Shown piece by piece: positions 1-6,695 of a stretch of 8,455 nucleotides of DNA. The translations under genes and the position numbers were made by a program. Origin of the DNA: Hyphomicrobiales bacterium (GTDB lineage Bacteria > Pseudomonadota > Alphaproteobacteria > Rhizobiales > Beijerinckiaceae); the NCBI GenBank assembly GCA_003567055.1, contig PXAW01000220.1, positions 1-8,455 on the forward strand. The letters are read 5' to 3'. Position 1 is the first letter of the stretch; each line of letters opens with the position of its first letter. The notes below the pieces were generated by a model that saw only the letters and a program-made list of their open reading frames with translations, did no database searches and was not told the origin of the DNA.

Positions 1-437
1 AGGGCGATGCCGATACGGATCTGTTCGATTATCCCGATGACGGGTTCGACTATGTCATCCTGTCGCAGACGATCCAGGCGACGCTGCGCCCGCGTGAGGT
101 GCTCGAGCAGATGCTTCGTATCGGCAAATGCGGGATCGTCTCGTTTCACAATTTCGGTTACTGGCGCGTGCGTTTCGAATTGCTCCTGCGCGGGCGGATG
201 CCGATCACCGAGCAGCTGCCTTTCAGCTGGTACGACACGCCCAATATCCACCATTGCACCATGCGCGATTTCGTCGCCCTGTGTCATGAAGTCGGTGCGG
301 TGATGGAGCGCGCGGTGGCGCTCGATGCCGGCGACCGCCCGGTGCGCCTGCCTTTGCCCTGGTGGATCTGGAACATGATCGGGCGCCAGGGCGTGTTCCT
401 GCTGCGGCGTGGCGAAGGGCAGGGCGGTAACGGCTAG
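1..437 (+). CDS. metW: MetW, methionine biosynthesis protein (3' part, 5' end outside window)
   Basis: Partial gene: 144 codons are readable from base 3 to the TAG at 435-437, so roughly the first quarter, including the SAM-binding glycine motif, lies off the left edge. The visible part carries the MetW signature: FDYVILSQTIQA, then IGKCGIVSFHNFGYW, then GRMPITEQLPFSWYDTPNIH, followed by a CTMRDFVALC segment. MetW is a class I methyltransferase-fold protein usually encoded next to metX and is thought to support homoserine acyltransferase activity in methionine synthesis; metX would be expected just upstream, outside the window. The C-terminal tail (RRGEGQGGNG) is poorly conserved, as is usual. 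The stop codon lies inside the left arm of a long hairpin. Family assignment is secure; the exact biochemical role of MetW is less settled. Confidence 0.95.
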   Translation, partial: GDADTDLFDYPDDGFDYVILSQTIQATLRPREVLEQMLRIGKCGIVSFHNFGYWRVRFELLLRGRMPITEQLPFSWYDTPNIHHCTMRDFVALCHEVGAVMERAVALDAGDRPVRLPLPWWIWNMIGRQGVFLLRRGEGQGGNG

Positions 438-478
438 CCGGTGTTTTACGCATCCGGATGGGTGCGTAGGCGGTAGCC
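432..478. terminator. Long imperfect hairpin after metW (candidate terminator or processing stem)
   Basis: The inner stem is TACGCATCC (447-455) and GGGTGCGTA (460-468), nine pairs including one G-U, closed by the loop GGAT. An outer stem pairs GGCTA-CCG (432-440, one bulged G) with CGGTAGCC (471-478). The structure overlaps the metW stop codon. No T tract follows on either strand, so it is not a classical intrinsic terminator. It may instead be a Rho-linked pause, an mRNA 3'-end stabiliser or a copy of a small interspersed repeat. Pairing is seen directly; the role is inferred. Confidence 0.4.
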
Positions 479-536
479 AAGTGCGGCAAAACCGGGCAAA
501 AAGAGCCTGCCGATACGTCACTTTTAGTGGAAGCCG
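479..536. other. Short leader of the mutase gene
   Basis: These 58 nt between the hairpin and the mutase start contain no convincing -35/-10 pair. A four-pair mini-hairpin (CACT TTT AGTG) lies at about 519-529, immediately before the start region. The only purine-rich ribosome-binding candidate, GGAAG, ends 3 nt from the ATG, which is closer than usual. Nothing else is recognised here. The mutase gene could be read through from metW. Confidence 0.3.
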
Positions 537-2510
537 ATGACCGATCAGCAAGCGCCCTCGGGCGAAGCCTTTCCCGCCGCGACCCGTGAAGACTGGATGC
601 GTCTCGTCGAGGGCGTCCTCAAGGGGCGCGATTTCGAGGAGACCCTCGTCTCGCAGACCGCCGACGGCATTCGCGTCGATCCGCTCTATGCCGCCGCGCT
701 GGCGCAGGCGCAGCCCGTGCGCGCCGAACACGCGCCGTGGCATGTGGCCCAGCGCGTCGACCATCCCGATACCGGTGAAGCCGCACGTCAGGCGCTGACG
801 GATCTGGAAGGTGGCGCCGACGCGCTCAGCCTCGTTTTCGACGGCGCAAGGGCCGCACGCGGTTTCGGCCTGCGCATCGCCACGCTCGATGATCTCGATG
901 CCGCCCTCGACGGGGTGCTGCTCGACATCGTGCAGATCCGCCTCGATGCGGGCCGCTCCGGGCGCCACGCCGCAGCGGCGCTGATCGCCCTGGCCGCCCG
1001 GCGCGGGCTGTCGCTCGACAAGCTCGATGCCGATCTCGCCCTCGACCCGATCGGCGCCGCCGCCTGTGACGGCGGTTTCTCGGCCAGCTGGGAGATGATC
1101 GCCGATCGCTGCGGCGAAACGGCTGTCGCTCTGGCGGATAAAGGATTTGCCGGCACGATCTTCTTCGCGGATGGGCGGCCCTGTCACGAAGCCGGCGGCA
1201 GCGAAGCACAGGAACTCGCCGCCGTTCTCGCGACTGCACTGGCCTATTGGCGGGCGCAGGAAGCAGCGGGTCTCGATCCGGAGCAGGGTCGGCGCAACCT
1301 CGCCTTCCTGCTGGCGGCGGATGCCGATCAGTTTTCGACCATCACCAAGTTCCGCGCCCTGCGCCGCCTCTGGGCGCGCGTCGAGGCGGCGGCGGGGTTC
1401 GATCCGGCGCCGATCCGGCTGCATGCCGAGACCGCCTGGCGGATGACGACGCAGCGCGACCCGTGGGTCAACCTCCTGCGCACGACGATCGCGAGCTTTT
1501 CCGCCGGCATCGGTGGCGCCGATAGCGTCACCGTCCTGCCTTTCACGACCGCGCTCGGCCTGCCGGACGCTTTTGCCCGGCGCGTGGCGCGCAATACGCA
1601 GCATATTCTCCTGCAGGAGAGCAATCTCTGGCGTGTGGTCGATCCGGCTGCCGGCGCCGGTGGCTACGAGGCGCTCACCGAGGCGCTTTGCGAAACGGCC
1701 TGGGAGGCTTTCCAGCAGATCGAATCGGATGGCGGCATCGTCGGCAGCCTCGCTTCCAGCGCCTTGCAGGTGCGCATCGGTGAGGTGCGCGCGGCCCGCG
1801 CCGCCGTCATCGCGGATCGCCGCGCCCCGATTACCGGGGTGAGCGCCTTTCCCGATCTCGACGAGAAGCCCGTCGATCTCGCCCTGCGCGAGCCGCCCCC
1901 GGAGATGCCGGAGCCGGATACGGCCACCATGCCCGCCGGCTTTGCCGATCTCGTCGCCGCGATCACGGAGGGGGGGAGCACACGGGCGCCGGCGAACCCG
2001 CCGCCGGGCGTCGAGCCGACCCTGCTCTCGGCCCTGCCGCACCGGCGTGAAGCCGAGCCCTACGAGCATCTGCGCGATCGCTCGGACCAGTATCTCGCCG
2101 ATAACGGTGAGCGTCCGAAGGTCTTTCTGGCCAATCTCGGCAAACTCGCCCAGTTCAATACGCGCGCCGGCTTTGCCCGCAACGCTTTCGCGGCGGGTGG
2201 GGTCGCGGCGATCGGCGAGGAGGGTTTCACCGATTCGCAGGCGCTGGCCAAAGCCTTCACCGAGAGCGGCGCCAGCGCGGCCTGCCTGTGTTCGACGGAA
2301 GCGCTCTATGCCGAGCATGGCGTCGAGGCGGCCCGTGCGCTCAAGGAGGCGGGCTGCGCCATCCTCTTCCTCGCCGGCCATCCCGATGATCTCGAAGCGC
2401 CGATGCGCGAAGCCGGTGTCGATGCCTTCCTGCATGAAGGCTGCGACCTGCTCGCGCTGCTCGGCGAAGCCTGGGCGGTGATCGCGGGCGAGCGCAGCGA
2501 GGCCTTCTGA
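537..2510 (+). CDS. mutA: Methylmalonyl-CoA mutase, small (non-catalytic) subunit
   Basis: A 657-residue protein of the methylmalonyl-CoA mutase family. The heterodimeric enzyme isomerises (R)-methylmalonyl-CoA to succinyl-CoA with adenosylcobalamin, in propionyl-CoA catabolism and the ethylmalonyl-CoA pathway. Residues of about 60-490 form the barrel-like substrate domain: RDPWVNLLRTT at 307-317, then GIGGADSVTVLPF where catalytic subunits carry a GGTQSLHTN-type sequence, and later a DPAAGAGGYEALTEALCETAW segment. A proline-rich linker of about 480-510 leads to a B12-domain-like fold from about residue 525 (RPKVFLANLGKLAQFNTRAG). The cobalamin-ligating DxHxxG motif of the large subunit is absent there. 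These features mark the structural small subunit, which does not bind B12. The catalytic mutB is not adjacent: the next gene is mccB in the opposite direction. Some databases call this subunit beta or McmB. Confidence 0.93.
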   Translation: MTDQQAPSGEAFPAATREDWMRLVEGVLKGRDFEETLVSQTADGIRVDPLYAAALAQAQPVRAEHAPWHVAQRVDHPDTGEAARQALTDLEGGADALSLVFDGARAARGFGLRIATLDDLDAALDGVLLDIVQIRLDAGRSGRHAAAALIALAARRGLSLDKLDADLALDPIGAAACDGGFSASWEMIADRCGETAVALADKGFAGTIFFADGRPCHEAGGSEAQELAAVLATALAYWRAQEAAGLDPEQGRRNLAFLLAADADQFSTITKFRALRRLWARVEAAAGFDPAPIRLHAETAWRMTTQRDPWVNLLRTTIASFSAGIGGADSVTVLPFTTALGLPDAFARRVARNTQHILLQESNLWRVVDPAAGAGGYEALTEALCETAWEAFQQIESDGGIVGSLASSALQVRIGEVRAARAAVIADRRAPITGVSAFPDLDEKPVDLALREPPPEMPEPDTATMPAGFADLVAAITEGGSTRAPANPPPGVEPTLLSALPHRREAEPYEHLRDRSDQYLADNGERPKVFLANLGKLAQFNTRAGFARNAFAAGGVAAIGEEGFTDSQALAKAFTESGASAACLCSTEALYAEHGVEAARALKEAGCAILFLAGHPDDLEAPMREAGVDAFLHEGCDLLALLGEAWAVIAGERSEAF

Positions 2511-2536
2511 GGCAGCGCCGCCCGTATCCCGGCGCG
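2511..2536. terminator. Candidate bidirectional terminator between convergent mutA and mccB
   Basis: The 26-nt gap between two convergent stop codons is almost filled by a hairpin: GCGCCG at 2515-2520 and CGGCGC at 2530-2535, six GC pairs around a 9-nt loop. No T tract follows on either strand, so termination efficiency is uncertain. The symmetrical position between facing genes is the main reason to suspect a shared terminator. Confidence 0.35.
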
Positions 2537-4144
2537 CTACATCCGGAACACGCCGAAGCGGGTCTCGGGGACGGGGGCATTCAGCGTCGCCGCGAGCGCG
2601 AGGCCGAGGACGCGACGGGTCTCGGAGGGCAGGATGATGCCGTCATCCCACAGCCGCGCCGTGGCGTGATAGGGCGAGCCCTCTTCCTCGTATTTGGCGC
2701 GGATCGGGTCCTTGAAGGCCTCTTCCTCCTCCGCCGGCCAGGACTTGCCCTCGGCTTCGAGATTGTCGCGCTTGACCGTGGCGAGCACGCTCGCCGCCTG
2801 TTCGCCGCCCATCACCGAGATGCGCGAATTCGGCCAGGTGAAGAGGAAGCGGGGCGAATAGGCGCGCCCGCACATGCCGTAATTCCCCGCGCCGAAGGAG
2901 CCGCCGACGAGCAGGGTGAGCTTGGGCACCTGCGCACAGGCCACGGCGGTGACGAGCTTCGCCCCGTCCTTGGCGATGCCGCCCGCCTCGTATTCACGCC
3001 CGACCATGAAGCCGGTGATATTCTGCAGGAAGAGCAGCGGAATCCGGCGCTGGCAGCACAATTCGATGAAATGCGCGCCCTTCTGGGCGCTTTCGGAGAA
3101 AAGAATGCCGTTATTGGCGATGATGCCCACCGGCATCCCCATCAGCCGCGCGAAGCCGGTCACCAGCGTGGTGCCGAAAAGACGCTTGAACTCGTCGAAT
3201 TCCGAAGCATCGACCAGCCGCGCGATCAGCTCGCGGATATCGTATTGCTTCTTGAGATCGGTGGGGATGATCGCGTCGAGCTCGGCGGTGTCGTAATAGG
3301 GCTCCACCGGCTCGGCGATGGCGAGATCGGTCTGTTTGCGGGTGTTGAGGGTGCCCACGATGCGGCGCACGATGGAGAGCGCATGCACGTCGTCGGTGGC
3401 GTAGTGATCCGCGACGCCCGATTGACGGGCATGCACGTCGGCCCCGCCGAGATCCTCCGCCGTGACGACCTCGCCGGTCGCGGCCTTCACCAGCGGCGGG
3501 CCGCCGAGGAAGATGGTGCCCTGCCGGCGCACGATCACGGTCTCGTCCGACATGGCCGGCACATAGGCGCCGCCGGCGGTGCATGAACCCATCACGCAGG
3601 CGATCTGGGGGATGCCCATCGATGAGAGCTGTGCCTGATTGTAGAAGATGCGCCCGAAATGCTCGCGATCGGGAAAGACCTCGGTCTGGTGCGGCAGGTT
3701 GGCCCCGCCGGAATCGACGAGATAGATGCAGGGCAGGCGGTTCTCGCGGGCGACTTCCTGGGCGCGCAGATGCTTCTTCACCGTCATGGGATAATAGGTA
3801 CCGCCCTTGATGGTGGAATCGTTGCACACGATCATCACCTCGCGGCCCGCCACGCGCCCGATCCCGGTGATCAGCCCGGCCCCGTGAATGGCATCGTCAT
3901 ACATGCCGAAAGCCGCCAGCGCCCCGATCTCGAGGAAAGGCGCGCCGGGATCGAGCAGGCGCATGACGCGCTCGCGCGGCAGCAGCTTGCCCCGGGCGAG
4001 ATGGCGCTCGCGGGCGCGCTGCGAGCCGCCGGCGGCGACCGCCTCGCGGCGATGGCGCAATTCTTCGGCAAGGCGCGCCCATTGCGCCGCATTCTCGCGC
4101 GCGCTGTCGGACTTCACGTCGATCTGGCTCTGGATGACTGACAC
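2537..4144 (-). CDS. mccB: Methylcrotonyl-CoA carboxylase, carboxyltransferase (beta) subunit
   Basis: A 535-residue acyl-CoA carboxyltransferase. It transfers CO2 from carboxybiotin on the alpha subunit to 3-methylcrotonyl-CoA, giving 3-methylglutaconyl-CoA in leucine degradation. The N-terminal crotonase-like half contains [20 protein letters not shown] (79-98), [19 protein letters not shown] (107-125), [20 protein letters not shown] (144-163) and the oxyanion-hole region [13 protein letters not shown] (189-201). The C-terminal half contains [20 protein letters not shown], then [20 protein letters not shown] (414-433), and it ends in GVFRM. These are hallmarks of MCC rather than propionyl-CoA carboxylase. 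Geranyl-CoA carboxylase beta is the closest alternative and cannot be fully excluded. The start is GTG, preceded by GGGGAGG with about 9 nt spacing. The biotin subunit mccA would be expected nearby but is not in view; the gene's 3' end faces mutA. Confidence 0.93.
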   Translation of the reverse strand: MSVIQSQIDVKSDSARENAAQWARLAEELRHRREAVAAGGSQRARERHLARGKLLPRERVMRLLDPGAPFLEIGALAAFGMYDDAIHGAGLITGIGRVAGREVMIVCNDSTIKGGTYYPMTVKKHLRAQEVARENRLPCIYLVDSGGANLPHQTEVFPDREHFGRIFYNQAQLSSMGIPQIACVMGSCTAGGAYVPAMSDETVIVRRQGTIFLGGPPLVKAATGEVVTAEDLGGADVHARQSGVADHYATDDVHALSIVRRIVGTLNTRKQTDLAIAEPVEPYYDTAELDAIIPTDLKKQYDIRELIARLVDASEFDEFKRLFGTTLVTGFARLMGMPVGIIANNGILFSESAQKGAHFIELCCQRRIPLLFLQNITGFMVGREYEAGGIAKDGAKLVTAVACAQVPKLTLLVGGSFGAGNYGMCGRAYSPRFLFTWPNSRISVMGGEQAASVLATVKRDNLEAEGKSWPAEEEEAFKDPIRAKYEEEGSPYHATARLWDDGIILPSETRRVLGLALAATLNAPVPETRFGVFRM

Positions 4145-4240
4145 GGTCCCCGGCCTCCCCGGCTTTTCTTGATTGCTGCGTGACCCAAGCTATGGGTCAG
4201 CTTGCGACGCGGTTCAAGCGTGAAGCGCCTTGCTCACGCT
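4145..4240. promoter_or_regulatory. moaE-mccB intergenic region with hairpins and a weak promoter candidate
   Basis: Three pairings are visible. AGCGTGA (4217-4223) pairs with TCACGCT (4234-4240), overlapping the moaE stop with a 10-nt loop. TGACCC (4181-4186) pairs with GGGTCA (4194-4199). CAAGCT (4186-4191) pairs with AGCTTG (4199-4204). The last two share bases and exclude each other. On the minus strand, TTGAAC followed after 17 nt by CATAGC could be a weak promoter for mccB, but the -10 matches consensus at only three positions. No U tract follows the moaE hairpin. Whether mccB has its own promoter or is read from the pgsA-moaD-moaE operon cannot be decided. Confidence 0.3.
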
Positions 4241-4722
4241 GTCCAGCGTGCCATGGCCGCATCATCGGCATCGCGCGCCTCGACCCAGCCGCCGGTCTCC
4301 CCGGTGACGAGATGCTCGCGCTTCCAGAAGGGCGCGCGGGTCTTGAGAAAATCCATCATGAATTCCGCACCGGAAAATGCGGCGTGGCGATGCGACGAGG
4401 CGGCGATGACGAGCACGATGTTTTCGCCGGGGCGAATCAGTCCGTAGCGGTGGATCGCGACGAGGCCCGTGAGCGGCCAGCGCTGCGCGGCTTCGCCAGC
4501 GACGCGCCCGAGCTCGGCCTCGGCCATGCCGGGATAATGTTCGAGCTCCAGCGCCGAAAGCCGTCCGCCTTCGTCGCGGCACAGGCCGGTAAAGCTCGCG
4601 AGCGCACCGATATCGGCCCGGCCCTCGCTCAGAGCCGCAATCTCTGCGGCGATGTCGAAATCCTCGCGCTGGATCCGGATGACGGGGGTGCAGGTGGCGC
4701 AGGAGGCATCGGTCGTCGTCAT
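4234..4722 (-). CDS. moaE: Molybdopterin synthase catalytic subunit MoaE
   Basis: A 162-residue MoaE. With MoaD it forms the heterotetrameric synthase that inserts two dithiolene sulfurs into cyclic pyranopterin monophosphate to make molybdopterin; it acts in the cytoplasm. Visible family motifs are GALASFTGLCRD (39-50), LELEHYPGM (58-66), the catalytic-pocket segment HRHAAF (111-116), and LKTRAPFWKRE (126-136) with the two lysines K127 and K134, matching the active-site lysines of the E. coli enzyme. The N terminus carries about 14 extra residues with a C8-A-T-C11 pair before the usual start of the fold (IRIQREDFDI). The ATG has a GAGAGG ribosome binding site 5 nt upstream, 9 nt after the moaD stop, so the gene belongs to one operon with moaD and pgsA. 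Confidence 0.95.
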   Translation of the reverse strand: MTTTDASCATCTPVIRIQREDFDIAAEIAALSEGRADIGALASFTGLCRDEGGRLSALELEHYPGMAEAELGRVAGEAAQRWPLTGLVAIHRYGLIRPGENIVLVIAASSHRHAAFSGAEFMMDFLKTRAPFWKREHLVTGETGGWVEARDADDAAMARWTA

Positions 4723-4731
4723 CGCGACCTC

Positions 4732-4989
4732 TCAGCCGCCGGTCATGGGCGGGAAGAAGGCGATCTCGCGCGCTCCGGCAATCGCCGTATCCGGCTTGAC
4801 ATGCTCGTGATCGATCGCGGCCCGCACGATCTGCGGGTTCTCGAAAGCATAGGCGTATTCCTCGCCCCGATCCGCGAGCCAGCCGGCGAGATCGGCCACG
4901 GTGACGATATCCGCCGGCGGATCGAGGGTTTCCTCGGTCTTGCCGATGCGCTCACGCACCCAGGCGAAATACACGATCTTGACGCTCAC
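4732..4989 (-). CDS. moaD: Molybdopterin synthase sulfur carrier subunit MoaD
   Basis: An 85-residue ubiquitin-like protein starting KIVYFAWVRERIG and ending FFPPMTGG. The C-terminal Gly-Gly is adenylylated by MoeB and converted to a thiocarboxylate that supplies sulfur to MoaE. The length and the IAFFPPMTGG ending are typical. The start codon is GTG, overlapping the pgsA stop in a GTGA junction (4986-4989), so translation is likely coupled to pgsA. moaE follows after 9 nt. The pairing of moaD and moaE gives strong contextual support. Confidence 0.94.
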   Translation of the reverse strand: MSVKIVYFAWVRERIGKTEETLDPPADIVTVADLAGWLADRGEEYAYAFENPQIVRAAIDHEHVKPDTAIAGAREIAFFPPMTGG

Positions 4990-5618
4990 GCGCTGTCCTC
5001 CCTGCCCTTGTTGCCGGGCTCGTCGGCTTCCTGCGCGACCGGGATATCCTCGACGATATGGTCAAGGCTCGCGCGCAGATAGTCCCACCCGGTATAGATG
5101 GTGAGAATCGCGGAAATCCACAACAGCACGGTGCCGATCAGGATGGTGCCGGGCAGGATCGCCTCCCCGGCCGGGCCGGCGACGAGGAAGCCGACGGCGA
5201 CGAGCTGCATCGTCGTCTTCCATTTGGCGACGGCGCTGACCGGGACGCTCACCTTGAGATCGGCGAGGTATTCGCGCAGCCCCGAGACGAGGATCTCACG
5301 CAGGAGAATCACGATCGCCGCCCAGAGCGACAGCCCGGAAATGGTGCCGTCGGCGACGAGCATCATCAAAACCGCCGCGACGAGCAGCTTGTCTGCGATC
5401 GGATCGAGCATGCGGCCCAGCGCCGATTGCTGGTTCCAGGCGCGGGCGAGATACCCGTCGAAGTAATCGGTGACCGCTGCGGCGACGAAGAGGCCGAGTG
5501 CCCACCAGCGCGCCCAGTGTTCCTGGGGCCAGAAGAGGAATGCGACAACCACGGGCACCGCAAGGCAGCGCCCGTAAGTCAGGAGGTTGGGCAGAGCGTA
5601 GAGATTGGACTGGCGCAT
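4986..5618 (-). CDS. pgsA: CDP-diacylglycerol-glycerol-3-phosphate 3-phosphatidyltransferase PgsA
   Basis: Integral inner-membrane enzyme that makes phosphatidylglycerophosphate from CDP-diacylglycerol and glycerol-3-phosphate, the committed step to phosphatidylglycerol and cardiolipin. The complete CDP-alcohol phosphatidyltransferase signature D-x2-DG-x2-AR-x8-G-x3-D-x3-D is present, beginning DYFDGYLAR and ending GRMLDPIAD, with four metal-binding aspartates. Several hydrophobic segments follow, including LLVAAVLMML, LWAAIVILL and ILIGTVLLWISAILTIYTGW, and the family motif REILVSGLREYLA is intact. The chosen start (MRQSNLYALPNLLTYGR) fits the family's usual N terminus and gives 210 residues. 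An in-frame ATG at 5672 would add 18 residues (MQGVPCAEEP...) without a good ribosome binding site, and neither start has a strong one. First gene of a pgsA-moaD-moaE operon; as I recall, this order also occurs in other Rhizobiales. Confidence 0.93.
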   Translation of the reverse strand: MRQSNLYALPNLLTYGRCLAVPVVVAFLFWPQEHWARWWALGLFVAAAVTDYFDGYLARAWNQQSALGRMLDPIADKLLVAAVLMMLVADGTISGLSLWAAIVILLREILVSGLREYLADLKVSVPVSAVAKWKTTMQLVAVGFLVAGPAGEAILPGTILIGTVLLWISAILTIYTGWDYLRASLDHIVEDIPVAQEADEPGNKGREDSA

Positions 5619-5721
5619 ATCGATCAGACGGTACTCGCAATGAGGTTCCTCTGCGCAGGGAACACCCTGCATCGCGCGCGGTCAATGCGGTAATCGCCCG
5701 ACATTCTTGCGCATACCGGCC
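5619..5721. other. trcR-pgsA intergenic region with a compact hairpin
   Basis: GCAGGG (5655-5660), loop AACA and CCCTGC (5665-5670) form a perfect six-pair stem. On the minus strand it lies 55-67 nt after the trcR stop and upstream of the preferred pgsA start. It is followed there by a purine-rich stretch rather than a T tract. It may be a weak terminator for trcR or a leader stem for pgsA. No good promoter is seen. Confidence 0.3.
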
Positions 5722-6486
5722 TCAGCGGCCGCTTTCGTCTTCCTCTTCCTCGCCACCCTCGCGCTTGAGGCCCTTGAGCTTGGCAAAGACCGAATCGGCG
5801 TCGAAGCTCTGCTCTTCGTCGCGCGCACGCTCCGGCGCGGGGCGTTCGCCGAAGGCGTTCTCGGCGAGGCGCTTCTCGTCGAAATCCGGCTGATCGGCCA
5901 GGCTGAGATCGGTCGGCAGCAGGGTGTCGTCTGCGGGGGCGGGCGCGACGGCGGGGCGATCCTTGGCCGAGCGCTTGACTTCGAGATCGAGATCGATCTG
6001 CGAGCACAGCCCCAGCGTCACCGGATCGAGCGGCTGCAGCTGCGCCGAGTTCCAGTGGGTGCGGTCGCGGATCTGCTGGATCGTCGTCTTGGTGGTGCCC
6101 ACCAGCCGCATGATCTGCGCGTCCTTCAGCTCGGGATGGCTGCGCAAGAGCCAGAGGATCGCGTTCGGGCGGTCCTGGCGACGCGAGACCGGCGTGTAGC
6201 GCGGGCCGCGTTTGGAGCGCTTCATCTCCGGGATCTTCACCTTCGGCGGCGCGAGGCGCAGCTTGTGGGCGGGGTCGTTCTGGGCGCGCTCGATCTCCTC
6301 GCGGGTGAGCTGCCCCATATTGACGGGGTCCGCGCCCTTGATGCCGGTCGCGACCTCGCCATCGGCGATGCCCTTCACCTCGAGGGGGTGCAGATTGCAG
6401 AAATCGGCGATCTGATCGAAGGTCAGCGACGTGTTCTCGACCAGCCAGACGGCGGTCGCCTTGGGCATGAGCAAACCGGTTGACAC
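5722..6486 (-). CDS. trcR: Cell-cycle transcriptional regulator TrcR (DUF1013 family)
   Basis: A 254-residue protein of the DUF1013 family, which I know only from Alphaproteobacteria; current annotation names it TrcR, a cell-cycle transcription regulator studied in Caulobacter. The N-terminal block (residues 7-100) is strongly family-like: MPKATAVWLVENTSLTFDQI, IADFCNLHPLEVKGIADGEV and KIPEMKRSKRGPRYTPVSRR. Residues of about 106-145 (LWLLRSHPELKDAQIMRLVG, then TTKTTIQQIRDRTHWN) look like a helix-turn-helix. Residues 175-254 are low-complexity and acidic, with a short FDADSVFAKLKGLKR motif near the end. The GTG start is supported by AAGGAG 7 nt upstream; the ATG six codons later lacks this. 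It is probably transcribed on its own. I am sure of the family and less sure of its regulatory targets in this organism. Confidence 0.9.
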   Translation of the reverse strand: MSTGLLMPKATAVWLVENTSLTFDQIADFCNLHPLEVKGIADGEVATGIKGADPVNMGQLTREEIERAQNDPAHKLRLAPPKVKIPEMKRSKRGPRYTPVSRRQDRPNAILWLLRSHPELKDAQIMRLVGTTKTTIQQIRDRTHWNSAQLQPLDPVTLGLCSQIDLDLEVKRSAKDRPAVAPAPADDTLLPTDLSLADQPDFDEKRLAENAFGERPAPERARDEEQSFDADSVFAKLKGLKREGGEEEEDESGR

Positions 6487-6542
6487 GGGTCTTCTCCTTA
6501 AAATCCCGACGGCGCGGGCTTATGCGGCCATGCGCGCGGGCC

Positions 6543-6584
6543 AAAAATCTCCTGTGCTCCGTCCCGGTCGGGGCCGGAGCGCAC
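6543..6584 (-). promoter_or_regulatory. Hairpin plus T tract in the trcR leader (attenuator-like)
   Basis: GCTCCG (6556-6561) pairs perfectly with CGGAGC (6575-6580), with an inner CCC/GGG pairing and flanking GTG/CAC contacts. Read on the minus strand, the stem is followed about 8 nt later by TTTTT (complement of 6543-6547). It lies between the predicted trcR promoter and the trcR ribosome binding site. The spacing to the T run is longer than in a standard intrinsic terminator, so attenuation is only a possibility; it could also be the end of a read-through transcript from the upstream FRG operon. Confidence 0.35.
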
Positions 6585-6612
6585 CATGACGACATGTCAG
6601 GGAATCGTGCGG

Positions 6613-6641
6613 AATATAGGGCGCAAACGGCCCGGATGCAA
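6613..6641 (-). promoter_or_regulatory. Predicted sigma70-type promoter of trcR
   Basis: On the minus strand TTGCAT (6636-6641) is separated by exactly 17 nt from TATATT (6613-6618). Both hexamers match consensus at four or five positions. Transcription would start near 6606, leaving a leader of about 120 nt before the trcR GTG. This is the best promoter-like pair noticed in the window, judged by eye only. Confidence 0.45.
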
Positions 6642-6650
6642 TCGCGTTTA

Positions 6651-6664
6651 CCGTGGGATTGCAG
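6651..6664. repeat. Left copy of imperfect direct repeat flanking the FRG cassette
   Basis: CCGTGGGATTGCAG, just outside the 3' end of the cassette and upstream of the trcR promoter. It matches CCGTTGGCATTGCAG at 7851-7865 with one substitution and one inserted base. The pair brackets the two accessory genes and could be a remnant target duplication or attachment-like sequence. It could also be chance. Confidence 0.35.
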
Positions 6665-6695
6665 GAGTTTTCAGGTGGGACGGGAAGGTGCGGCT

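Noticed and set aside
2666..3586. Open frame of 306 codons on the + strand, antisense to mccB
   Set aside because: It lies wholly within the unmistakable mccB gene on the other strand. Its translation is rich in Arg, Gly, Ala, His and Asp with no recognisable family, as expected for an antisense shadow in GC-rich DNA.
4180..5082. Open frame of 300 codons on the + strand across moaE and moaD
   Set aside because: It is antisense to two clearly recognised, coupled genes and extends past both; its translation shows no domain signal.
5655..5670. Six-pair hairpin between trcR and pgsA as an intrinsic terminator
   Set aside because: The stem is real, but no T tract follows on the minus strand. It is listed only as a neutral intergenic structure.
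5624..6595. Open frame of 323 codons on the - strand overlapping trcR in another frame
   Set aside because: The trcR frame encodes a conserved DUF1013 protein with a good ribosome binding site; the alternative is an Arg/Pro/Ala-rich out-of-frame shadow.
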